From Oreohelix idahoensis (lineage: Eukaryota > Mollusca > Gastropoda > Stylommatophora > Oreohelicidae): a stretch of 64,000 nucleotides of DNA. The position numbers and the translations under genes are program-made. Under the pieces are notes generated by a model. The model was not told the DNA's origin. It worked only from the letters and a program-made list of their open reading frames with translations, and made no database searches. Below are positions 10,944 through 23,493 of the stretch, in pieces (position 1 is the first letter of the stretch; every line of letters starts with the position of its first letter). The stretch lies in contig JAMPIV010018771.1 of assembly GCA_024509875.1 (NCBI GenBank), positions 62,001-126,000 of the forward strand, in the 5' to 3' direction.

Positions 10944-11274
10944 CAGAGGTGTTGAGTCGGCCAAAATATTTTCCGACCACGACTCCTGAAATTTTAGAAA
11001 CCCGAGTCCGACTACAGTTTTTTTTATTAGTCATAATAATAATAATAGTAGTAGTAGTAGTAGTAGTAGTAGTAATAGCCCCTTCAGTCATAACTGATTA
11101 TGGGAATGCGTGCCTGAGGTGACATTTCTCAGCTGCTTTTTTCTTCCTGGTGTTCCTTTCAACGTTTGATCCTCTCTTCTACTTATAGCATAAAATTTAG
11201 AGTCGGAGTCAGGACATTTTTTACCGATTCCACTAAAAAACGACCGACTCAACGACTCCGACTCCACAGCCCTG
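10944..11274. mobile_element. hAT-like MITE split by a LINE tail
   Basis: The element starts CAGAGGTGTTGAGTCG, and its right end reads, reverse-complemented, CAGGGCTGTGGAGTCG. These are imperfect terminal inverted repeats of hAT type. It is flanked by GTTTTATC (10936-10943) and GTTTTGGC (11275-11282), which agree at six of eight positions, as an aged 8-bp hAT target duplication would. Internal (A)GAGTCGGAGTC motifs recur inward from both ends. No transposase is present. Confidence 0.75.
11018..11192 (-). mobile_element. LINE-K 3' tail inserted in the MITE
   Basis: This matches 13606-13783: GCCCCTTCAGTCAT, ACTGATTATGGGAATG, GTGTTCCTTTC and CTCCTCTCTTCTACTT in plus-strand order. Read on the minus strand it is the end of a LINE frame followed by a (TTA/CTA)n tail. 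It separates the two halves of the MITE. Confidence 0.7.
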
Positions 11275-11309
11275 GTTTTGGCACATTGTGACCTTCCTGT
11301 CGTAGGTTT

Positions 11310-11530
11310 TAAATTATAGAAACATCTGGTAGAGAGTCGAGCGGCAAAGTGATAATAACACTTGTTTCTCCAGACAAAGTTACCGGGTTCGAGACCTGGT
11401 AGTTTCACGCTCCAGTCTACCTAGATATAAATGGGTACCTCAGTCTGCTTGTGAATTGGGGAAGACAGCAAGGAAGGGAACCAGTCATCTCACCTCATTA
11501 AGCTGAGACCTAGTTTAGGATGTTATTGTT
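11310..11530 (+). mobile_element. SINE-1 copy, 3' truncated
   Basis: A pol III B box (GGGTTCGAGACC) at about 11386 is followed by the SINE-1 body: AAATGGGTACCTCAGTCTGC, TTGTGAATTGGGGAAG, then ACCTCATTAAGCTGAGACCTAG. The copy stops after CTAGTTTAGGA and lacks the TCTCTAACACTTC module. The tRNA head is degenerate, so this is not a tRNA gene. Confidence 0.7.
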
Positions 11531-12012
11531 TGTTTAACTAGGGCTGCTGAGCTTCTCGCTCTTTTGCAGCCAATACCAAATTGACGACTCCTCGGTATTA
11601 TCTACACTGTAGATCTAGGTTTTGTCCTGTGGCTTTTCTGCCATTCCGAAACATGTTGAGTTGAAGTCATGAGCTACAGTTTCTCCAGCTTGGCTTGCAT
11701 TTAAAGAATCGTCACATCTGGTCCCAAGATGGAGTAAGAAATGCGTGGCATACTGTGCATTCTCTGCCATCCAAGGGGGCTCTCCAGTTTAGGTAGGGTC
11801 CCTAATACGTCTCTACCCTACAACAGTATCCAATGTGGGGACTACCTTTACGTTTTAAACATTTTGATTTTGATAGATAAGAGTTGGAATGAATATGCTA
11901 CTACTAATTTAACTCTTTCCCCCGTGTAATTCCCAGCGGTCACTGAAGAGACAAAGAACTGAATAGGACTACTGTACACTCAGGCATGCCGCACTAGGCG
12001 ACTAATATGAAG
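11531..12012. other. No gene recognised
   Basis: The open frame 11741-11929 has no motif. Nothing is supported. Confidence 0.4.
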
Positions 12013-12090
12013 TTGTGCAAGGGACTGGCAACCTCATCATGTCAAACTAACTGACACAGAAACCATCGCTGCATGAGCATGTGACTGCTT
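12013..12090 (+). repeat. Dispersed repeat R2, copy 1
   Basis: GTTGTGCAAGGGACTGGCAAC followed by TCATCATGT and ACAGAAACCA matches 45682-45760. The class is unknown. Confidence 0.45.
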
Positions 12091-12269
12091 GGTGCAGTCT
12101 TCTTGAATGGGGACCGGGACCGAAGACGCAGCAAGCGAGATGAATGCAGTCAGCGACCCATAGCTTGACTGCTTGCGTCCGGGTCAGCGAACCAGAGATG
12201 ACCAAGACCCTACTCCACCTCCAAGTGGTGGTCCTGGAAACAGGCTGCATCACTGTAGTCTGGCTGAGA

Positions 12270-12440
12270 GAGTAGGGATCGAAGAGGGAAGGCAAACCCG
12301 GTCCCAAAAAATACCGTGCTGAAGTCGGATGTGTCGTTTGAAAGTCGCAAAAATCGCAGCTTCGCTGTAAACGGACACAACGCAACCAACGTCCTTTTAA
12401 GGACGAACGAGGAAGAAGAAGAAGGAGAAGAAGAATGAGG
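12270..12440 (+). mobile_element. Probable retroelement 3' end with GAA tail
   Basis: A moderately GC-rich stretch ends in GACGAACGAGGAAGAAG and further GAAGAA repeats. Other retroelement 3' ends in this window have the same layout (59215-59429 minus, 63940-63990). The family is not assigned. Confidence 0.35.
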
Positions 12441-12487
12441 ACCAGTTGTAGTGCTGGCCCCGTGCTCCGTAGGTGCGTAACAGAAAA

Positions 12488-12535
12488 TGATGATGATGAT
12501 GATGATGAGGAGGAGGATGATGAATGAACTCTTTT
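12488..12535. repeat. (GAT)n microsatellite
   Basis: GATGATGATGATGATGATGA runs into AGGAGGAGGATGATGA. Confidence 0.8.

Positions 12536-13783
<1,248 letters not shown>

Positions 13784-13833
<50 letters not shown>
13784..13833. repeat. (AT)n microsatellite
   Basis: This is the second TA tract, immediately beyond the LINE-K tail. Confidence 0.9.
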
Positions 13834-13837
<4 letters not shown>

Positions 13838-15007
13838 TCCATTCTCAGATACACCCCTCAATTGCTCACTTCTTTAATCTCTTATGGGTTTTAGATTAGA
13901 AAGGGAGAGGAAAGGAATGTAATTTATGTGCAGTATATGACAGAATGAGTATGTAAGTTTGTTAAGGTTTTTTGGATGGATTTGTGGGACAGTTTGTTGA
14001 GTCCATATATATGGGCTAAGTGTTCGTCAGTGCTTCACAGGCAATAAATATTTGTCGGATGTTAGTTTGAACAAACGATAATTTCGTGGAGAGTAATTCC
14101 GGTGATATCTCATGATCGAATGCTGGTGTATGCTAGAAAGGAAGACAGGTCAGAATTGTCTAGTGAGTGCAGTCGCAGTTTTAAAAGTGGACAGAAGTTA
14201 GTAGGTTCTGAGTCATGTTTTTAAGATATACAACAATAAGCCGATTTGAGTACGTTATCAAAGAGTGGAGAAAAGTATATTTTATAAAGGAAGAAACCCA
14301 GTCTGTTTTTACACGTGTGCTGAAGACGATGAGAGCTCGTGGCCATGTTGTGATTTTGAATCAGCTGACTTGTTTGTGGCCGCTATCAACATCCAAGTTT
14401 TTTTCATATTCTGTGTTGGAAAGAATAAGAAAGAGTGTAACGCAATCTTACTGAAACATAGAGTAAATGACCATACATTTATTCTTCAGATAATTGTATA
14501 TACGATTCCAGATACATAAATGTTCCTATGAGTGACTGCTTATGACAATCTTATTTCATACACTTTGGCAGAGATAATCACACCTGAGTTGGTTATTCAC
14601 CTTCGCCTCTTGTACACATCAGTGTACAGTACTAAACATAAATCCAGTGTTACAGACTTAGAGAGTTTTATATGAGTACAGTCCATGCCTATGGACATAC
14701 ATTAGGTTCTGTCACTTAATGATCATTAACATTTCTTGTATGTACCAAGTTCATTCATTACCTTTTAGCTTCACACAGAGCATACGCTCTCAACAAAAGT
14801 AGGTCAAACCCTCACGTGGGCTGTCAGCTCAAAGCCTTTCCATGCTGCCCTCATCATTTTAGTTTTTCTCCAGTCCTCTTCTCCATGGAGTTTTCCGTCT
14901 ACATCTGATTCTCTTGCGCCGAGGATTCCAGAACAAGGATTGTTAAGTGCAGGACACACATCACGACTTGCCTAAAACGTGCTCTGCATCGAGCTGTACT
15001 TTATGAA
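13834..15007. other. No gene recognised
   Basis: Overlapping open frames at 14215-14454 and 14265-14519 show no recognisable domain. Nothing else is supported. Confidence 0.4.
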
Positions 15008-15072
15008 TGGTCAGTAAGTGTACACGCCAACAGTGGTCAGTAAGTGTACACGCCAACAGTGGTCAGTAAGTG
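15008..15072 (+). repeat. 26-bp repeat, two and a half copies
   Basis: TGGTCAGTAAGTGTACACG plus CCAACAG is repeated exactly. The last unit breaks off after CAGTAAGTGT. Confidence 0.85.
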
Positions 15073-15362
15073 TTGACCTCATGTGCAATCTGTTACCATT
15101 GCTTTTGAATGTAATTAATCAACATATTTGTGATGAACTTTTAAAGTAACCTTTTACACACTCTTATGTTATAAACCAAAGGCTGCCGTTGGTTCCGATT
15201 CATTCTCCTAAAGAGCCGTCCCTAGGGATTTTTCAAGGCGGTGCTAGTGCTCGAGATGGCCCTCCCCCCCTCCCCCGTTTGTATACTGTATTTAAAAAAA
15301 AACTCAAATTCATGCTATTTTCATGCAAATATCTGGACTTATAACAGTATGAGATGTAAGCG

Positions 15363-16309
<947 letters not shown>

Positions 16310-16505
16310 TAGCCTTCTTCTTCTTCTTCTTCTTGTACTTCTTCTTCCTCTTCTGCGTTCAGTTTGTAGTCACGCTAAATTTGCAGGCTTGTCACCACGA
16401 CAAAGTCCACAGTCTTTTCCAGATCAGCGAGGCAGCCCCATAGCTTCAGTCCGAGCTCGGAACCCTCTGGCCAGGTTAGGCGTCGTAGGTCATCGGGGGA
16501 ACTGA
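16310..16505 (-). mobile_element. Probable retroelement 3' end with GAA tail
   Basis: Plus-strand CTTCTTCTTCTTCTTCTT at 16315-16335 is followed by a GC-richer stretch to 16505. Read on the minus strand this is a body ending in a GAA-rich tail, like other retroelement ends here. No protein motif is clear. Confidence 0.35.
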
Positions 16506-16526
16506 GTGATATAAAAAAAAAAAAGT

Positions 16527-16610
16527 CAAAGGATCCCGTTAATTATCTATTGAAGCATACTGGGAACATGGTGTTATGTCCATATTTTCTTGACCATAAC
16601 TGCGTAACAT
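16527..16610 (-). mobile_element. SINE-2, 3' tip
   Basis: GGATCCCGTTA, then CATACTGGGAACATGGTGTTA and CATATTTTCTTGACCAT match the 3' end of SINE-2 at 27091-27367 in the same orientation. The rest is missing. Confidence 0.7.
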
Positions 16611-16784
16611 AAAGAGGGGAAAATTCTAGAAATATTGTCACCGAAAAACAACAGTCAGGAATATTTCTAAAAAAAAAAAAAAATAAGACAACATGAAGTA
16701 TATTGTTCCAACAAGGTTATAGCTTTATGAAATGAGGTGGCCGGGTCCCTAATTAAAACATATTATGTATGCATTATTTTTTAT

Positions 16785-17105
16785 GAGCGCCGAAAGGCCG
16801 AGCGGTTAGAGCCTTGCTTCTCGAGGCCCAGTTATTGTTTTCTAACCATGATGGTGTCTTCCTCCAGGGTACCCAGGCTAAATTGATACTTAACTCTGTT
16901 CTTGAGTTAGGAACGAACGAACGAACGAACGAACTTTATTTTCAAAGGGTTGAGAATTGGGCACGCAGGCCCGTCTGACAGGTAAAGGCAGGGGGGAAGG
17001 TAACCGGTCTCTCCACTTCTTAAAGCTAAGACGTAGTACTAGGAAGTCTCCAAGACTTATCTTCCCTAAGGCAGTATCTGATATGAGAATACCTTTATTA
17101 TTTTA
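16785..17105 (+). mobile_element. SINE-1 copy interrupted by a LINE tip
   Basis: The tRNA-like head is GCCGAAAGGCCGAGCGGTTAG, which has a pol III A-box shape. The body reads TTAACTCTGTTCTTGAGTTAGG, then the foreign segment 16912-16977, then GGTAAAGGCAGGGG, AAGGTAACCGG, GTCTCCAAGACTT and an ACCTTTATT-like end. The B box region is decayed. Confidence 0.7.
16912..16977 (-). mobile_element. LINE-G 3' tip with (GTTC)n tail
   Basis: Minus strand: GTCAGACGGGCCTGCGTGCC, then CAATTCTCAACCCTTTG, then AAAATAAAGTTC and (GTTC)n. The same end is seen at 35090-35145, but there the tail is (TATC)n. Only about 60 bp was copied, into a SINE-1. Confidence 0.8.
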
Positions 17106-17171
17106 GATAGCTGATATTTGCTGACTGGAGCCATCCTTCCTCGCCATTTAATATATAACCTGTATGATATT

Positions 17172-17213
17172 CTTACTTACTTACTTAGTCGTTCCCCTTC
17201 TACAGTGAGGTGT
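17172..17213 (-). mobile_element. LINE-F 3' tip
   Basis: This is the reverse complement of the LINE-F end seen at 2265-2295: CCTCACTGTAGAAGGGGAAC, then GACTAAGTAAGTAAGTA. A (GT)n stretch follows on the plus strand. Confidence 0.75.
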
Positions 17214-17286
17214 GTGTGTGTGGTTTTTTTCACCCACAAGAAAACACTAAATGCTAGAAGGAAACATTCTACCATCTTCAGGCGTG

Positions 17287-17421
17287 TTATGAGAAGATGA
17301 AAACTAGAATACCTCGTGTTAACTGGAAATATTGAAGGTGATGAGAAGATGAAAACTAGAATACCTCGTGTTAACTGGAAATATTGAAGGTGATGAGAAG
17401 ATGAAAACTAGAATACCTCGT
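17287..17421 (+). repeat. 52-bp tandem repeat, left part
   Basis: About two and a half units of GTTAACTGGAAATATTGAAG, GTGATGAGAAGATGAAAAC and TAGAATACCTCGT. The array continues at 26745-26875 beyond element A, so A was inserted into it. Confidence 0.9.
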
Positions 17422-19031
17422 TGTTGCGCACATATTCTTTGGACGCACGGATTACGCATACAAATGTAAAATGTATTTTATTTGTCTGATAAAAATATAT
17501 TTATTTTTGAATTCACGATTCTCAATCTAAAGGGACAGAACTCAGATTAGGCGATGGGTATTCATTCTGTGAGTTATCGCTCCTGGTATCGTTCCTGAAA
17601 ATCGAACTCAGCGGAGGAATCTACACTTACTTTAATCTATTCTATGTTTGGTTAGGAATAGATTGTTATTGCTTCAGAATGTCTATGGCCCGAATCTATG
17701 TGTAGTTCTTGTCTATGTAGGACGAGTATGTCCTATAGCTTGATATCTTTGTATGTTTATGTCGGACTATTTTCTTTGTGCTGTATTAGGGTCAGGTGCT
17801 TTTCGGCGCATGAAGATACGTTAGGGAGTTCTTCGGTGTTGTAGAAGCCTATGGCGGGAAGTCATGTCTTAAGACCTGCCCAAAGTTTGTGATCTCTTTA
17901 ATTTATCATGGGGACGAAGATAGTTTCTTCCAGGATTGTTTAGTCTATGAGTTCCCCAGTGGTGATTCAATAACGCCGGGAGAGCGTTTGTGCTTGCTAG
18001 TGTATTCTTATGTCAAGGTAAACGTACTTTTGCTGACTTCGTTCATTCCTAGGCTTAAGATGGGCAGACGTTTACATGAATCTACCTATGTCAGTATGTC
18101 AGAACGACATATTATCTAGCAGCACGGATTATGTTTCTATACAGCAATTATGAGGACAGATTATGCTGATGCTTGTGGAAACTTTGATATTCATGAATTG
18201 AATCTTTATTGAAGCTTTGTCGTGCATCGTTATGGTGAGCGATGTTTACAGGACCAGGAGCCATCTTGGAATCCTACCTATTGTCAGTCATCTATCCGAA
18301 AACCGGGATGCCCCTTATTATCCGAGGATGATCAAGAGATCACACTTATGAAATGAAAATCTATTACGGGTGATTTAACATGCGCTCAGAAGATATTTGC
18401 TGAATGCTATTTAAAGAAATCTCCGCTAGAGTGCAAGCTACACTTATGCTAAAGGAGGTTCTGTCTAGGAGTCACCGTAAACGTTATTGATTAACTGACA
18501 TGACTAGTCAGTAAGGCCTGATGAAGATTTGGTAAACATTATATATTAACTGACATGATCAGTCAGTAAGGCCTGATGTATATTTATATAAGATATGGAA
18601 CTCTGAACACTTGTATACTGATGTTCCATTGTGATTTTCCTCAACATGAATGCCAATTTATTATTGTACACCGTGGGTCAACAATATGCTATTGATGTCG
18701 ACCTGTGCTTTTGTAACTGTACCCGTTCTGTCAAGTGTGTGCGTCAAATTAAACTGTACGAAACGCCAGCTATAGTTCCAGCCATTATTGACTTTCATAA
18801 GAGTGTGTGAGTGTAACATTATTAAGTGGTCAACTACACCGAACAGTACACCCATTCGCGTACCTGATACTCTCACTCTATGTCAACATGACCGGTTGTT
18901 TCAATTATGCATTGGTAACCCAAACACGTCCTTTTCCAGTCGTGAAGAAGACCTCTACAATGATGACCAGTACTACACCCCAAGAATAACAAGACGTCTA
19001 CATAACGGACGTTTTTCAGCAGGCGTTTTCA
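17422..19031 (+). repeat. 5' LTR of element A
   Basis: TG...CA ends are fixed by the target duplication CTCGT and by the matching copy at 25136-26744. The LTR holds the promoter and transcript ends. Two tandem hairpin units lie at 18491-18578. Open frames of 60-90 codons occur identically in both LTRs, only because the LTRs are near-identical. Confidence 0.93.
18491..18578 (+). promoter_or_regulatory. Tandem stem-loop units in LTR A
   Basis: Two 33-bp units 55 bp apart share TTAACTGACATGA, a CAGTCAG-type half-site and TAAGGCCTGATG. Each folds as CTGAC...GTCAG around a short loop. The first contains the palindrome TGACTAGTCA and the second TGATCAGTCA. The same pair occurs from 26205 in the 3' LTR. 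They could bind a bZIP-type factor or act as RNA hairpins. The function is inferred only. Confidence 0.45.
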
Positions 19032-20147
19032 GTGGTAGGCCAGATCCCTGGGGTTATTGATACCAGTTCGTTTTCCTGACGCCATTTACGAAAAGTAAAC
19101 ACTGATGTGCAACTATACAGTCGATGTCAGCATGACCTGTCCTATCGAGCGAAGGCAGTAATTATGCCAGCGTTTTGTAGTCATTCTTTCACAGGTCAGC
19201 GCTTTGTGACATGTTGTGGTACAGACATTATTTATGTCAAGTAGACATTGCTACACAAGTGAAAAGTTCACCATATTAACAGGAAATGCAGTAATATTGA
19301 GAAGTTAATATATTTCATCGGTGGATCTTCTATATACTCATTGTTGAACTTTGTAATAAATTAGTTCAAGAATTTAAAAATTTATTAAAAGTGGCAAGTT
19401 ATTTTGATTAAAAAACTGAGCCTTCTTTGCAACACACTTCTTCTTCAACACATTGCACTGATGATATATATATTGTATGCTATTTGTATTTATGTTACAT
19501 GTTACTTGTTTGTGTATTAAATTAGTTTATATTTCTGCGGGCCTGGATGGGTGGTGACTAGTATAAGGTATACCGAGTAACATTGGTCTTATATTAGCGT
19601 TCTATAGGTGCGAATTTTCTTAATTGAAAATTTGTTAGCTGCAATTTGCTGCTATTTTTGTTAGTTGGGATGAGGTGTTCGTTTCTTCGTTGATTTTGTT
19701 AATAATTTTGTGTTTCTTAGTTTTGTTTGATCTGTTTGTATTTGTAGATCTCCCCTTTTCTATAATTTAGTTTTATACACCATTTATGTTTATACACTGT
19801 GGTGTTATTTGTCTTGTTGATTCCATTGCAGTTGTCGTCACAGATTCTGTGATTATTTTCATTGATTTCTCTATTTGACTTAGTTGATTTCTGCAATTGT
19901 TTTCATATTGTCTTTTATGCTTGTCCTTTGTTAATGTCTTTGTTTGACATATGATATGGGATAGTTGAGTACACGTATGTTATATTATAGACCAGTACTT
20001 TATTATTATTATTGTTGTACAAGGAAATATACAAGACCTTTGTAAGGCTTGTTTCCCACAGAGATTGGGATAGTGAGCTAATTATCAAGTTCATTGAGAA
20101 CTTGTTCCTATTTACTTGGAAATAGATTACATTTTTGTGTCAACTGA
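19032..20147 (+). other. 5' leader of element A with putative primer-binding site
   Basis: Directly after the LTR, TGGTAGGCCAGATCCCTGG at 19033-19051 has the TGG start expected for pairing with a tRNA 3' CCA end. I could not name the tRNA. The remaining 1.1 kb is noncoding and T-rich. ATTATTAG stands just before the first in-frame ATGs and could be a splice acceptor. Confidence 0.55.
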
Positions 20148-21113
20148 TTGCTATCATTATTAGACATCATGTCTACATTGGAATACTTTATTGAAATAGG
20201 GAAATCCCTAGGCAAGACTGGTGATAAGTTAGAGGAGTATGCTACCACTCAATATGAAAAATCACAAAAATTGGAAATTGAGAAATTGAAAGCTGAGACT
20301 GACCAAAAGAACTTGCAGATGCAGGTGGAGGAAAGAAGATTCCAGATGGAAGAAAAAAGATTAGACAGAGAAGCTGAACAAAAGAGATTAGACAAAGAAG
20401 CTGAACAAAAAAGATTAGACAGAGAAGCTGAACAAAAGAGATTAGACAGAGAAGCCGAGGAGAGTAAGGCAAAAAGAGAACATGAGGAAAAACTATTTGC
20501 ATTTGAATTAGAAAAATTGAGATTGACAAATATGAGTAATGTTAATCAGTCAAATGGTAACAGTGGTAAACCCTTTACTTACAAGGTCAAGGTACCAGCG
20601 TTAAATCCTTCCAGTGACGATATTACATTCTGGCTGGATCGTTTTGAACGCTCCTGTCGAGCTCATAATGTGGATAAATCACAGTATGCTAATCAATTGT
20701 CAGAAAATTTGAAAGGTGATTCTCTGACTAGTTTAAGTTTGGTTGAAGAGTCTGACAAGGATAATTATGATGTTATTAGAGCAGCCTTATTGAAAAAATA
20801 TCTGTTAACTGAGGAAGGTTACCGTATTTTGTTTAAGAAAATGGTACCTGAATCAGGGGTAGAATTCTCAGAATTCATTGCAAGGACACGTCTTACATGT
20901 AATCGTTGGATTGAGTTGTCCAAAACAGAAAAGACATATGAAGCCCTTATGGACTTGTTGCTCAGGGACAAGATTATGTCAAGTGTTAATAAACCCTTCT
21001 TGGAATTCCTACATGAGCGTAAACCCAAGACACTAAAAGAAATGCAAGAATATTGTGACCAATACGTCACTGCACACCCTGACATAACTCTTAGCAACAC
21101 TAAGATTAAATAA
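20148..21113 (+). pseudogene. Element A gag, N-terminal part
   Basis: This encodes a Gag-like structural protein. Translation may begin at the second ATG (20169, MSTLEYFIEIGKS). Residues from about 35 to 125 form a charged coiled coil or ER/K helix containing a nine-residue repeat AEQKRLDRE, four times in near-perfect tandem. A globular gag domain follows at about 145-310 (FTYKVKVPALNPSSDDITFW, then the LLKKYLLTEEGYR and EFIARTRLTC regions). The frame ends at TAA 21111-21113, but the same frame stays open beyond. The stop may be a mutation, or the gag end of a readthrough design. Confidence 0.8.
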
Positions 21114-21116
21114 GGT

Positions 21117-21812
21117 ATGCCAGTTGCATCAGCAACACCATACAATCCTAATTATTCACACAAATTTCAAGGACAACAAAACAAGTTTGGAAAAAAAGGT
21201 AACCATAATAGTTATCAAAACCAAGGAAACCAATCATTTCAGGGTTCTTCTGCGAAGAACTGGAGACAAGCTGACAGCCCTCGATACAGAGGTGGTCATA
21301 ATTATAGAAATTTCCGCAGAGGAAGTCATTATAGGAACTATAAAAGTCATCCATCATGGAGACAACAAGACCATAATTATAGGGATACTCATTATAATGA
21401 ATATGATAATGGTAACCATGAGAATTATGACTCAAACCCAAATAGGGGTTACTATAGAGGGAATAATAATGATTACAGAAGCAATAATAATCGAGGTAGA
21501 TCCCAATACAAAAAACATAAATCTCATTATCAGGCAAACTCTGCACAGCAAGAGTCACATGAAGCCTATAAACAGACTAAAAATAATAATGATGCTAATA
21601 ATATGGCATGTTCTGCTTTTGATTTTGGGAGAGCATCTCAGTGCCCCCAATGCAAAACATTATTTGAACCAACTACGGTGTCCACTTTAAGTTGTGGCCA
21701 TCCTCTTCCCGCTCTTCCGGCGTCAATCGCGCATGATGGAAGAGGTTCTCTTGTCTTGAATAGAGGTTTAGTTGATGGTACTCCAGTCGCAGTTCTTTTC
21801 GATTCGGGGTAA
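21117..21812 (+). pseudogene. Element A gag C-terminus and start of protease
   Basis: This continues the gag frame without shift. The first 170 residues are rich in Asn, Tyr, Arg and Gly (nucleocapsid-like, RNA-binding in character) with no CCHC knuckle. A CPQC...SCGH cysteine cluster follows near residue 180. The segment ends in the protease active-site motif LFDSG, where TAA at 21810-21812 follows directly. The frame then continues with TTIGV, so the stop falls inside the catalytic loop. Confidence 0.8.
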
Positions 21813-23291
21813 ACCACCATTGGAGTGAGGCAGTCACTCGTAGATCCTTCTCGTGCCACTGGAAAAGTAGTCAAATGTGTATCATTTGGCGGCACCTTAG
21901 AGAAATACTCTACTGCTATCATTAGGATTGCTACTCCTTTCTTTACAGGAGATGTAAACGCATGTCTTCTACCGAATCCGATCGCTGATCTTATCATCGG
22001 TCGTATTCACGGAGTCAAAGACTGTACTCCACAACAAATTTCCGTGTGGGAAAAACAGAATATGCAAACCGCTAATGCTGTAGTCACTAGAGCTCAAGCT
22101 CTTAATGTGCCTCAATCTTCACCTACTGAAGATAATGAAGTGCATAACCAGGATGATCCCTTGGTAATTTCTCGTGACTCGTTTATAAAACAGCAAGAAG
22201 AGGATCCGACTCTAAAGAAATTCTTCAGGCTTGCAACAAAAGGTGATCCGAATAAAGATACAAAGCGTAAATCTTGGATTACAATGAAGAAGGGCGTACT
22301 TGTACGTATGGTGCAAGACTCCGCTAAGTCAAGTCATTCTCAGATTCTTGTACCCAAGAATTTGAGAGTTAAAATTTTGCAACACGCACACGGCTCTCAG
22401 TGTGCTGGACATATGGGTTTTCCCCGTACAAAGTCAAGAGTTCTTGCAGCTTTCTTTTGGCTTTTTGTGAACAAAGACATACGGATTTATTGTCAATCTT
22501 GTATAGTATGTCAAGAAGTCAAATTCAAAGGTCCACGCCATGCTGCACCTATTCAGGCTGCAGACATCCCTATTCGACCATTTCAGAAAATGGCGATAGA
22601 CATAATTGGTCCATTTAAGATCAAATCTGCTAGAGGACATCAGTTTATCTTAACGTGTGTGGACATGTGCACACGTTGGCCAGAGGCTATCCCTCTGAAG
22701 AGCATTACTACTGCTGACATTGCAGATGCTCTTTGGCTTATATTTTCTCGTCTGGGATTCCTCGGAGAAATATTATCAGACCATGGCACCCAACTAATAT
22801 CGGATACCATGTCTCAGGTGATGTCGACTCTGCAGATAGAGAGATCTTTGAGTAGTATCTATCATCCTATGTCGAATGGGATGGTCGAGTGGCTAAATAG
22901 AACACTCAAAAACTTATTAGGGAAGATAACTGAGGATCATCCTCGAGATTGGGATAGGGTTTTACCCGCGGCCCTCTTTGCTTACAGAGAGGTCCCCAAT
23001 GAACATACAGGATTTTCTCCCTTTGAACTTGTCTTTGGCGCGCGACCGCGCGGCCCTATGTCTTTGCTTCATGATCTCATAACCGCTGATAATATTACCG
23101 ATGACACGAAATCTTCTTATGAATATGTCATCGCGCTGAGGCAAAAGATTATCGAAGCATGCAAATTGGCAACTTCTTCTTCTGAATTTGCTAAGCAGAA
23201 AGCAAGACAATTTGCCAATAAGAAAAGAACCTTACGACAACGTTGTCCTGGTGACAAAGTATTTGTTTTACTATCTTGTAGGAAAAAATAA
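21813..23291 (+). pseudogene. Element A protease remainder and integrase
   Basis: This follows in the same frame as gag. The aspartic protease finishes with NPIADLIIGR. Integrase follows: a zinc-binding HHCC region (GHMGFPRTKSRV, then CQSCIVC), and core residues Asp 22599-22601 (MAIDIIGP), Asp 22779-22781 (SDHGTQ) and Glu 22887-22889 (GMVEWLNRT). The last two are separated by 35 residues, as in active retroviral-type integrases. Integrase joins the cDNA copy to host DNA. The frame ends at 23289-23291 before the GPY module. Integrase lies upstream of reverse transcriptase. Confidence 0.9.
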
Positions 23292-23415
23292 TCTCGACTT
23301 CTACATTGTCGATATTTCTTGGAAAGGTCCGTACGATATATTTACATCTCGAAAATTTTCCATGGATGTCTGTTACAGGACTGAGGAAACATTGTCGATG
23401 ATTCCACTTATTTAG
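23292..23415 (+). pseudogene. Element A integrase C-terminal GPY module, shifted frame
   Basis: In the next frame the sequence reads LDFYIVDISWKGPYDI, the GPY/F module that closes Ty3/gypsy integrases. It is out of frame with the integrase core but in frame with the downstream reverse transcriptase. A short indel near 23265-23290 explains the break. This frame ends at a stop at 23413-23415. Confidence 0.7.
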
Positions 23416-23493
23416 TGAATCCTGGAAAAATGTTACTGCGGATTTGTCTCTAGGGGAACAGCGACAAGTTTCGGCTATTACAAACATTTCAGG

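Noticed and set aside
17889..18119. A 76-codon frame identical at 25603-25833, looking like a conserved small protein
   Set aside because: Both copies lie in the near-identical LTRs of element A, so identity reflects recent duplication and not coding selection.
21124..21690. 188-codon frame rich in Ile and Thr
   Set aside because: It is an out-of-frame shadow of the Asn/Arg-rich gag C-terminus of element A.
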